The notes beneath the pieces were generated by a model that did no database searches, was not told where the DNA came from, and was given only the letters and a program-made list of their open reading frames with translations. Positions 35,801 through 48,600 of a stretch of 64,000 nucleotides of DNA are shown piece by piece (positions within the stretch are counted from its first letter, which is position 1; every line of letters begins with the position of its first letter). This stretch comes from Strongylocentrotus purpuratus (Eukaryota; Echinodermata; Echinoidea; Camarodonta; Strongylocentrotidae), in NCBI RefSeq assembly GCF_000002235.5, contig NW_022145607.1:34041529-34105528 (forward strand). The letters run 5' to 3'. Position numbers and translations under genes: made by a program.

Positions 35801-36590
35801 GGTAAAATCCACCTCCTTAAAATTACAGATTACAGAGGAAAACGGACTAGAAAATATGGTTCATAGCAAACATGGTAAATAATTTCTAGTCAATAACTAG
35901 TCAATATGTTGCATCCGCAATAACCGCTTATGCTATGAATAGAAAGCAAATCATCAGTGTATTGGAAATAGAGATGTGAATACTAAGTAAATATATATAA
36001 AAAAAACATTAGAGCAATTGTTTTGTCTACCTGGAAGTCAAATTGACCCCACATTACATTACTGTACATCATAATGTTTTATTATTGATATTATACGTTT
36101 GTGGGTGAAATCACATGAAATCAAAGGTTTATTTCGTCTTCATAAGCTGTGGAACATCTTAGCCTCTAGTTTAAAAGGGCACGGGTTAGCCTCGATGATA
36201 TATATGATATATAGAATAACAAATGAAAGTATAGTTTTTATTAAACCATCAAAATATATAGATATAGGAAATAAAGCGACGGTATTCTTACACGAGATCC
36301 TAGCAACACAGTGACTGTGACTGGCGAGTTTTCTTGCGTGGTTGGCTTAGATGTTACTGAAACACTAGCGTTGTCCATTACAAATAGCCTTTCGCCTATG
36401 ATAGTTACATTCCACAAACCAGCCTTTGGGAGAGAAAAAAATGATTATAATAATAATGGCAATGATAATAATAATAATAATAATAATAATAATATTAATA
36501 ATAATAATAATAATGATAACAATAATGATAATAATCGGGAGCGCCAGGAGGGTCAAATGTGACTGACATGAGCGCTTTACAAGAACCCAC

Positions 36591-36630
<40 letters not shown>

Positions 36631-39600
36631 ATGATGATAATAACAATATTAATAATAATGAAATATTGCTAATAAGAATAGTAATAATCATATTAATACA
36701 ATAAAAACAAATTGGCCTAGGATCAATTGACGAGTAGCACCCTCCTAGCAGGCCCAACAACACGCACGGGCGTCCTAGACTGGTCTCTCAATATCAAGCA
36801 CAATGAGAAGCGAAACACATGTTCATAATTGCAAGTGACTACAACATCAGCTTATCTCACGGTGAAGACCGTTTGTGCGCCTCTCCGCGGTGCCATTTGC
36901 TTTGTTGAACACGGCGGATCTAGGGGAGAACACCCCGTACAAAAGTCCCCAACTCTATGTCGGAAAACTCAGAAATTAAGATAACGACGTGTATAAGACT
37001 GATCATGGCGGACCAAGGCTTGTAGGTGTGCGCTGGCAGGCACCTTGCAGTCAATCATCTAGTGACTGACCGAAGAATGAAACCACGCCTTTTACAGAGT
37101 GTTAATGGAGTGTTACTTTGAGAGTAAACCAGGGACCAGGGGATATAGAAAGAGAATGATGAGTCCTACTGGCAGGAGGGAGAAATGTTTGGGGTAACTG
37201 ATAACCTGGCAGACCTGACAATTAGAACCAAGCAGTGGCTTTCAGAAGTTGAATTAGAAGAAATTAAACAAAAAGTAAACAGAGAGGAGGAGAGAGATTG
37301 CATTGTTAGAGGGAGGATCGACAGGGATGATCATGCTTCCAAAGAGACATCCCAAAGTATTCATGGCACTGATGCCGCACAGACGATCCAAGATGACGTT
37401 GCTCCTCAGATGGAAAGGCTGGGCAGTGGAGGAAATTTAATTCACTTCCAAGATACAGAATGCCTGAAGAGGCTGCTAACGAGGTGAATGAATTATTGAG
37501 ACATGGTGAGACATCGAATATCACTGAGACCAGTAGGCTCATACGAGCTGCAGCAGTGGTTGTCTCCCCTAACCTGGGTATTCCACAAGAAGAAAAGAGC
37601 CTCTTTGGAAGAGGAGAATCCAAGGAAGCATAGACCAACTGAGAATTAAACAGGTTAGAGAGTAAGGAGTAGAGCCAGGGTAACATAATAAAGGGGCTAG
37701 CTCATATTGGACAGAAGTTCAATGTGGACAAGAATGGACGGATGGCGGTCATTGAGGATCGGAGTTGAAGTAGCGGGTGACAGCGAAAGCTGCAAAACTG
37801 AGAATATACGAGCAGCGAATAAGCCAATAGGCAATACACACAAATCTGTATGTCCCAGTTTGACCAAAGGAGATAATGTGGTCATTACTGTGGAAGATGT
37901 TAGAAACCAAAAGAAGAAGGTAGCCAACTGGAAAAGACCGGGGCTAGATGGAGTTCAAGGATATTGGCTGAAGTACTTCCCCAATCTACTCAGACGAATT
38001 GCACAGCAGCTCAAAAAACATATTTGAAGCAGGTAGTGTGCTTGAGTTGATGAATCATGGACGATCAGTACAGTGTCTGAAGAATCTCTCCTTTGGACAT
38101 GATGTAGAAACTTCAGGCCTATAACATGCCTTCCGCTTATGTGGAAACTCTTGAGTAGAATGTGAGCTGAAATGATATATGACCACCTTAACCTAGCACA
38201 GCTCCTGAGGAACAAAAAGGCTGCCAGAAAGGTTCCCGGGGTACAAAGGATCAACTCTTTATTGACAAAATGGTGTCGAGGAACTGCAAGAGAAGAACAA
38301 CAAATTTGGCAATGGCCTAGATGGACTACCGCAAGGCGTATGATATGGTGCCGCATTCCTGGATTATTGAGACACTTAGATTAGTAGGAATAGCTCCCAA
38401 CATTCAGCGCCTCATCCAGGAGAGTATGCCGAACTGGAAAACAAAGCTGACATCTAAGAGATGTACTCTAGGAGAGTTTATAATTCGGTAAGGGGACAGC
38501 TTGTCACCATTGCAATTTATCATCTGTTTGATACCTTTGTCGAAAGTCCTACGAAGATCCAAAGGACGATATCGCTCAGGCACTGATTCTCAGACTCTCA
38601 ATCGATTGATGTACATGGATGATCTAAAGCTATACGGGAAGGATAAAGGAGGGGTGGATTCACTGATGAACACAGCCTGTGTGTTCTGTAATGACATTGG
38701 GATAGAGTTTGGCCTGAAGAAGTGATGTACACATGTATGCTCATCCTAAAGAGTGGGAAGGTAGAGCATATCGAGAAAATCATCTTGCCCGATAGACGCA
38801 ATGTGTAATCAGTGAAAGACGGTGGTTGCAAGAACATGTATTTTGGAGTACTGGAGTAGGATAACCTATTCGATAGACTTATGAAGTCTTGAGAAATGCA
38901 TATTTCCGGAGATTAAAAAAACTGAAGTCAAAACTCAAAGTGAAAACACAGTCCTGTCTTAAATTCATGGGCTGTATTAGTTGTAATGTATGGAGCTGGA
39001 ATATTCAACTTGAGCAAGACTGAACCTGAGTCCATGAACAGAAAGACAAGGAGGTAAATGACTATTTATCCATGAGCAGATGTTCATCGTCTTTATTTGC
39101 CAAGACGATTCGAACGTCAGGGGCTGATTGGCCTGAAAGACTGTGTACGCGAGGAGTAGATATGTTTAGCATACTACGTCCAAAACAGTACAGAACCACT
39201 GTAATGTTGTTGAATATAAAGGAGTAGTGAGAAAGGAACATGTGGAAGATCCAACGCAAATCAGAAGGGGGAAGAGACAAGGGATGCTTGAGAAATGGAA
39301 GGGCTAAGCCACTACATTGCTAATTGACGCGTCAGACAGAGCAGGTCAAGGTTTGTAGCTCAAGATCAGGCACTGGAGACAAATGCATTCAAGGAAAAAG
39401 TTGAGAAACAAGATGTGTCCCCATTCTGCAGAATGTGTGGAACAAAGGAAAAGACAATGTGTCATGAATTCAGTAAAATGGTGCAAGTTGAGTATCTCTT
39501 ACGACACAGCAATAGAGCTAAACAAATGGTATGATCATATGCCAGAAGAGGTCATAGAAAAGGCTGACGTAAAATCGTTCTTGTTTTTTTTTAATCCAGA

Positions 39601-42600
39601 CAGATCGAGAAATCCAGGCCCATAGACCAAATACAGAAATGCTGGAAACAAAAGAGAGCCTATGTATCATTTGTGATGTACCTATGCATTGTCAAGTATC
39701 AAGACCTATGAATAGAAACGGGAAGGCTGTGGAATATCAAGACATGTGTGGTACCTGTGGTAGTTGGTTCATTAGGCATGATCACAGCTACCTTTCTAAA
39801 CATCTGAATAAGATTGGGGTTAGCACAAAGATTATAACTCCTGCAGAAAGCAGTTCTGCTTGGTACTGCAAGACTTTAACAAAAAGTACTTGAGGCACAA
39901 GGCTACGAGTTGTAGTTTGCCCTCAGTATACAAATGAGATTATTTTGGATTAGTATATAGATCGAGCTGATATATCGATGGAATAATAATAATAATAATG
40001 ATAATAATAATAGTAATAATAATACAAAATAATAATACAATGATATACCAATATAATAATAATGAAGAAAATGATAATATTCTTTTCTGGTTTAGCGCAT
40101 ATCGCTGGCCTATGTAGGTTCTGGGTCGAATGTAGTGCTGTGTCTTAGGCGTACTAACAGTTTCAACATTCCTCTATTGAATTAGAACATCTCTTTAGAT
40201 CGTTCATTGATATTGTAAATTTTATTATAAAAAAGTGATATTGAGGGAATTTGTTGTCAGATGTAAGCATCCATTCAAAAATTCACAGTTTTAGAATTAA
40301 AATAACATGACCCCACATTCCTTCAATACTGGCATATTGTGAGCAGCAAGGTTAACGAAAAGAAAGACTGATGGTGGACGTCGGAGGGCCTATGCTCAGC
40401 ATTAGGCTGAGTTGAAAAGCTTGACACAATGTACTGTGTCCGAGCTGGTCCTTGGGCGTCCTATATAGCCGATAGGCCTTTTGATCGCCAGCCACTGAAT
40501 TCTTCAACATAAACAGTTTAACTTTTAAAAATCCAATTTATCCAAATCTATATATTTTTTTCAAAAAATATAATTTTAAAGGGAAAAAAAAAACTAAGAG
40601 AAGAGGCGTAAATATTCACTTCTGAATGACAAACGCCTATAAACCAAAACAACAACAACAAAAACAATGATACGGACGGTTTAGTTCGTACCAAGTGGAC
40701 GAAGAAGATAACGACTAGCAAAAATAGTTGACAAAATTGACTAAATCCAAAATTTGTAATGGCTTGAAACTTTGGGATAACAGTTTCCTACACATTTTTG
40801 GAAATATATGTAGACAATCTAACTTCATTTATGGGTTTCCACAATCGTTGAAGAGATACCATTGATCTTTACAATGTACATACCAAGAATGGTAAAGGTA
40901 CTGTTTCCTCAAACAAAAAAATAAGTTACAAAAGTGTCACCTGCGCCAGAGGTAAGTTGATCGACACAATCCTATTCGCCTTATTATTGTAATAGCGATT
41001 AGGATCGTTATGGTCTACTTGAGTACGGTCTGGTCCAGTAACTACGACTGATATCGATTTATTCTTCGTCCAGATCACCGTAAACACCGTTTCTTTGCCC
41101 AGAGCGGCGTCGATGACCACAGGAATAGTTTTGATGCCGTTGGGTTCGATAATGATCTCGGAACTGTAGATCTAAATGAAATTTCCAAAACAAGATTTAA
41201 TCATTTGCATTATTTAAATGATGAGTTAGGGAAGTGTGTGTCATGATCTATCAACACTGTGCTTTTAATAGGAAACCATCAATGAATAATAAGTATGAAG
41301 AATTCGTTAAATGTCTTTTTTATTATGTGTTTGAGACACAATGGAAACTTTTTCAAGGTCCGCAGTTATTTGGAATAAATCAAAACGGAATTTGCCAGTA
41401 GGACACGAATGAAATACATTTGAGTCGTCTACAAGATATCTGACATTTGACGAATTCTGTATAAGTTGTGCATGTAGAGAAAAGAGAAAGAATAGGAACT
41501 ATTTCGTTCCCCTGTAGAATTATAATCACGCTCATTTGTCCGTTATCTCTCATTCAAAAGACCATGCTAGTGTTATGAATCTGAGAAACTATTACCCTTT
41601 TTTACCTCGAACGTACTGACTGGCATACATAGGGTGACTATTCGAACTAAATAGACGACAAACCTGTATAGGAACCGTCTTCATGCCAACCTCATGTCTC
41701 TCCGATATACTATGGAACGCCTGAATTAGACAGGTCCCAATTCCATTATCCGAACAGATGCTTGATATGCCAGAAGTGTTTTTGGAAAGATCTTCCATTG
41801 CCTGGTAGTTTGAATTGCTAATAGTGATTGTGTCAATTATGACTCCTGAGTTCTCAATGACTAATTTATATGAGTCGTTAATGCTAGCATCTTTGCCATC
41901 ACTGACAAGTAGGATGTATCCACCTTGTGCGTATGACCCCAGTACCTAGAAAGACAAATTGAGATACCAGATCCTCTATTTGCTTAGTTGCTTGTAGTAA
42001 TAGTATTAGTGACGAGTTCTGAATTGTCAATTTCGTCGTACATATGTCTCTGATGAACCTCTATTTATCATTTTAAGATTAACTATGATAAAATCAATGA
42101 TATTAAATAATTTAGCTTCATATTTTGTAAAATAGAATCTGATATTACCTCTATAACCACCATATATACCGTGGCTTACTTATATATTATCTCATACATT
42201 ATGTATGTTTATCATATGTGTTTGTTTATCACTGTCCTGTAATATTTCATTTATATATTTGTATTGTAATACTCTGTAATCAGTGGAAACCAAATTCCTG
42301 AAAAGGACAATAAGTTATTATACCTTATACCTTATTCACATCGCCGTCGATGAGAACCAAGAGGTACCTAGCAAATAGGAACCCATTACCTAGAAATATC
42401 GAAGTATGTTCTTAAGACTAGGCATGGCATAGACAATTTTTTTTAAAGCTCAAAGCAAGTGAATGAGAAAAAGAATTAAAATACGGCCTTTTTATTGACT
42501 ATTCGAATTTCCACCTGCTTGCTTTCTCTTAAAGAACTGTAGGATATTTTATTACATATATTTCTTGACTACAAATAGTAAGTAAATGATATAATTCGTG

Positions 42601-45600
42601 GCTTTTATGTATCTTTTTAATTGGTCAGGTTATGCACGCTGCACACGAGCCGTCATTTGCGTTGCGTTGCGTTATTAATTGCGCTAATAAAGCGCGTGAA
42701 AGCAATCAGCCCCTACGCCTGTGCCGCGATGTACTCATTGTTTATTTTCCAATCACTTTTTGTCCTATGTTACTCTGAAATAGCGCATCAGATACCGCGT
42801 CAATCACTGTCGCAGTCCTGCGTCAGGCAAATGACGCCTCGTGTGCACCGGGTATAACATTAGCTAGACCTTGCCGATCGTACCTCAATGCCTGACGATA
42901 TCCCGCATTCGATACACGATATGTGCCCCGGTGCTGGTGGTAAAGCATTGACGAGTCTTTGACGTGAAGCGGTATCGGTAATATCTTTAAGATTTGCTCT
43001 GATTTGCGATTTGTTTTCGTAGACTACGATTCCGAGCTTGCTGTCTGAGGGAATTACACTCATGATGTAATCAGCAGATGCCGCAACCATTCGGTTAAAT
43101 TTGTTGCCCTAAAAACGGAACCATGTGGTAACAATATGGTAAAATAATTTGATTTCAGATACTCATTGTTTTAGCGTACATGTAAGCCCTATCGATTAAA
43201 ATTGTCCACTTTCATTGACGCAATAACGATTTAAATGTCAAACTTGAACACTTATATTTTAGTTCGACAAGGGTGTTCATATGTTACGATATAAAGTTGC
43301 AAATAGTAAAATCATCGATGTAATGTCTTATTTGTTTATAGATATATATCTCCTCTCCAGCGCATCCAAAATTCAGCAGCTGGATTGATCACATTAAGTA
43401 GTAAATATGACCATATATCACTTGTTCTGCGCTCACTTCATTGGCTACCGGTCCATCCTTGCAGTACTTTCAAAATCCTACTTGTTTCATGCAAAATAAC
43501 ACATAACCTTGCTCCTAAATATCTTCTTGACCTAGTCTCCCTTTGATCCTCCTCTTCTGCCAGATTCATCTTATCCTATGCAACTAATTCACGTGCCTTT
43601 TCATCAATCGCCCCCGCCCCACCTGGAACAAACTTCCACCCCATATTCAGAATGCCCCATACATTGAATCATTCAAAACCCTTCTCAAAACCCGCCTTTC
43701 TAATCAGTTATAATTTACTGGAGACGCAAACAAGTAGTTAATTCCATTCAACTGAATTGTCGGTATTTTATTACTATTTTTTTTTTTTTTTGCTTTTATT
43801 TACTACTGAACATGTAAAATAATTTTATACTAAGTAAGACAGCACAACCTGTGCGCTTATTAATTATTATTTGTTAGATGACACTTATTTAGGTCAGGAT
43901 CCCAAGAAGTGGACGCTTACCCAATTTCAGTATATGCTAAAATATGCAATAAAGAGATTTGACATGATTTTGATACAACACAATGTGGAGTGGTTAACAA
44001 GCTACGATACAGATATTGACACTGGAGAAAAATTAGATATTATGTTTGACAGAAAATCAATCAGTCATAAAAGTTATTCAAATGCAGTTAGACTTGATTT
44101 TTGTTTAACAATTTTGACTAAAATCAAACCTTTGACATTTCAGCTTTGTCATCAAAGGCATAACTCAATGGTAGAAATGTGAGGTGGAATCGACAGGCAC
44201 GTGTACTTACAAAACCAAATGTGACTGAAGAGAATTCCCATTATATGTTTACCAATTTTCACTTGTCAGATATAAATGACCCCCTCCATTAGAGACACAT
44301 TTACATTAAATAATCATTCAATGAAAAGGAAAATTTTCTGCACCAGTGGTAGCTCAAGGCCCCTAGGTAGAGAAAGAGTGGGAGACTTACACGCATACTG
44401 TCACTGATGTCGAGGACAAGTACTACACTTCTGACTGGCGAGAGCTGGAGGATATCAAATTCAGGAGTGGTATTAGAGACCTGTGGGACATCCGCCTGGA
44501 AGTCTGTTGTCCGTTCCCTCATGACCTTCCATGCACTGTCTCCACCGCATAATCTGTTCATAAGGTTTGGCGCTAGGGGGTTGTGTTGGATATCTTTGTC
44601 TGATTCATCGTCAACGCAGAACTCCTTTATCTGTAATACGAGTAACGGTTGGCATTAGAGAGTTGGAAATGTGGATCTGAATGATGCCCATGTCATTGAC
44701 TTTGAAACACATTTGGAAAGTAAATATTATGGCTACTCACTGTCATCTATCTTTGGTCAGGTAATCTCGGCGCAGCGGGATGCAAGGGACTGTGTGAAAG
44801 AACTTACCTGGTTTGTAAGAAACCCCAGGAGTGGATGAAAGTTTTCATGCACCTTCCATGCACTGTATCTACCGCATAATATGTTCATGAGGTTTGATGC
44901 TAGGGGGTTGTGTTGGATATCTTTGTCTGATTCATCGTCAACGCAGAACTCCTTTATCTGTAATACGAGTAACGGTTGGCATTAGACAGTTGGAATTGTG
45001 GATCTGAATGATGCCCATGTCATTGACTTTGAAACACATTTATTGCCAAGAATGGTGAAAGAACCCATCTCGTTCAAAAGGAAAACTGTCATCTATCTTT
45101 CCTCAGGTGATCTCGGCTTCGGGATGCAAGGGACTGTGTGAAAGAACTAACCTGGTTTGTGAGAGTACACAGGAGTGGATGAAAGTTTTGCCTACTAAAT
45201 TCAAAATTGGTATAAGCCTAAAGTACGATTTTTGTTTTTACCCCTAAAACCAATGAAGGTTTTCTGTATTAGTTTAAAATGTTTTATGCTAAATTTCCTG
45301 CGAAAATACTAAGGAATAATACATGTGTTCCCACGCGTATTTTAAATTTTAAATTCAAGATGTAATTATCGGCCAAAAATCATCCGAGTCTTGGTGATAC
45401 GGTGTTGAACTTGCGCATGTGCATAAGTCAGTGGATTCGAGCAACATAATTGGACGACAGTTGTCATATGATGTGACGTCGTATCGTGCATGCGCATGCG
45501 CGAGCTAACTGTCAAGAATCTCTTCGGGATATCGTGGTTATGGAATTTTTAGTCAATGTCTGAATATCCTATTTCATCAGAGCAATCATGCCGTTAAGTG

Positions 45601-48600
45601 TGAAAATTTGTTCTGCAGACAGAACAGTTAGAAAATTGTTACCACTAAATCCATCAGACATCGCAGGATTCTTTGAATTGAGTGTTAAATCATTGGAATT
45701 GATTTTAACAAAAAAATCAGGATTCAATTCTTCACACCACTGGTGTTGAAAGAAATGGTGTTGAATTTGTTAACACCAAAACTAGAATTGAACTTTAACA
45801 CCAAGTTGAAAAAATGGTGTTAGATTTTAACACCAGAGGCGGAATTACTTCATCACCAAGAGTGGAATTGAATTGTTTAATTCCAAACCCTTGTGTTAAA
45901 TAACACCAGCTGGTGTTTTCCGATATAGATACCGTGAAAGGGTTAAAATTAATACCCATGGTGTTGAATTTAACACCCTTGTTTTTGCAGTGTACACACA
46001 TATACATGGCGCAGTGAAAATACTCAGGAATATGGGGTCGTAAAAGCGAATTATTTGTCAAAGTTGTGTACACAACATAAATCTGTCCGTTAAAATTCTT
46101 GTATATAGATTAAACATGTATGTAGTTAAGCCACATACGGTAAAGAATTGAACAGATAATATGATAGATATGTAATTTTGTTATCCTAAATTAATTGATG
46201 TCTTTTTACACGATGCGCATTTTGAATGGAAACGCACTGTGCATTTACTGTATATGGCAATTCCCACATATTAGCAGTATAAGTCCATGGACCAAAAAGA
46301 GAAAAGGCAAAAGCCCCCTGAGACACTGTCTTAAATGACTTGTGATGTGATGTGATGGATGTGACCACTAGTAATATTACCTCTGTTACGGATCCACAAC
46401 ATTAGAATTCTTGAAAATGACATAGATATTTGTTAATTATGTTAACACAGAAAGGATTTCAGTTTATTTTTTAAAAAATAAAAAATAAAAAAAATAACAG
46501 GTTGCATAATTTAAAATGAAGACTTTCTGTTATGTAAAAGACACTCGGATTTGTTAATTTCTCTGTTTGCCATTAAGTAGGTGAGCGCTGGGAATTTACA
46601 ATGAAACCAAATCAAGAAACATTGGATTCTACAATTATAAAAACAACATATGGAACAAAACGTCACCATCTACAAAGGTAAGCGATTGATTATAATTAAA
46701 ATATTTGGGTCATTTCAAGTAACAAAATAGGACCGTTGCCATGGAAGCTAGATGTTAAAGAAGGTGTTTATTGATTTGATATTTACTTGCCGTATGGTGA
46801 AATCTGGGATGAGTCAATATCACATGAAAAATACGATATATTGATAATAATAATACTCTGTATTCTTAGCGGCAGAAACATATAGGTGCACTATTGATCA
46901 GTCGCTATTATTGTTCCCGACTCTTGCCTTGCAAAATAAGCAGACAATGTATGAGAATTGTTATCACATGGGTGTGAAAACTTGGTATAGGGTATAGCCA
47001 CATCATTGTAAATACTGCCCTCATGAGGACCCTGCAATTGTTATTAAGCCATCGTTGGCAGGTACACCTGGGTCGAGAGGTAATTTGTGGGCAAACCACC
47101 TTGCCTAAGGATGTAAGCAGTAGCAGTGAGTAAGGGACGAACCTTTTGTATGAGAGTCAAGAGTCCTCGCCAATATAACACAATGATCTCTAATGTCATT
47201 TGGATATTCAAGCTGATAAAGGACTTTTTGACATTATTTCCTACCTAATATTATCAACATTCTTTTCAACCTTTATAATGAAGGATAAAAATTAAAATAA
47301 ATGTTCCCAACTTGTGTTCGGTGGATAAAGCAGAGAGGGAGAGAGAAGTGAATGTTCACACGATTATATGGCATGTATATTCAGGTTTTCTAGTTCATGT
47401 AAACATTTTTTTAAATAAATGTCATACTGCTTTCATTCGATTTCGTCCCGAAACTTCTAATTTTGCACATCCCATTGTGAATTTCGTCTTTGATCATTTA
47501 TTTTGTAAAATTTTCCCCAATCAATGTCATAATTTCGCATCCAATGTTGTCAAAGTCAAATCAAGTCATCCATGGCCGCCATAATCACATTTGTGTCGTA
47601 TTTATTCTATTTTCAATGTTTTCTATAGGTTTTTTAGAACCATAACATGTTGTACAAATTTACTATTTCGGGACTCATGATAATTCTTTTTCTCAGTTGA
47701 TTCCACTTTTCGCAGGAATTAGCAAAGGGAGATAAAGGTACACATTCTCGAAATTAACGAAGATGTATTTCGATTTGCATTATTATTTGTTTACCGTCTC
47801 TGCAATGCTATTAAAAAGAAGGAAAAACAAGAAATGTTAGGCTTCCTAGGAGAATTTCAATCGTTGTAAAGATCTTTTAGGGATTGCATCCAAGAGATCC
47901 CGCTAGTTCCAATATTTTATTCTGACTTATTTTTGATAACAAGAGCAAGCACGCGATATTAATCTACTAGTCACAAGCCATTTTTTTTTAGAAGAATAAA
48001 CACCATCGTGGTATTTTTTCATGTAGCGTCACATATCACTTACATGGCAGGTAAATTCATTAATACCATGTTAGATAAATTTAAAGAATACTCAATTTGA
48101 ACCCTGGACCATGCTCTCTCTCTCTCTCTCTCTCTCCCAATACGATTGGGGAATTACATGTGCCCCTTTTTACCCCTCCCCCCCCCCCTTCACACCGGAG
48201 TTAAGTAACTGATTTAGAACGTGATCTAACTAATTTCAGACAGTTTGTTATTTTAAGTATTACAAAAATGGAAACAACGATGACAAAGTAAATACTTGTG
48301 AATATAGCTAATTTTTACCAGATTTTCGATTGAATGATCCCTTGAAGTTCATGATTTACTATATTAATGATGAAAAGGAGAATAAATTTTGTATCATTTA
48401 TGTATATAATGAGGATAAAATAATGTTTTTTCACATTGTTGACACTGTTACCTTCTTGCGAGTCCTGAAATCCTATTATTATACCAGGATTTAGCGTTTT
48501 GATATTTGATATAATGTCTTGACAAAAGACAATATGGCATAAATAAATATATCCAAGTGTATCCTTATTTGCATCTTTCTCGAGTTTTGCTTGGTAATTT

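Noticed and set aside
43871-44182. A small plus-strand gene inside intron 4
   Set aside because: The counterpart in copy A is frame-broken and no family is recognised; more likely an old repeat.
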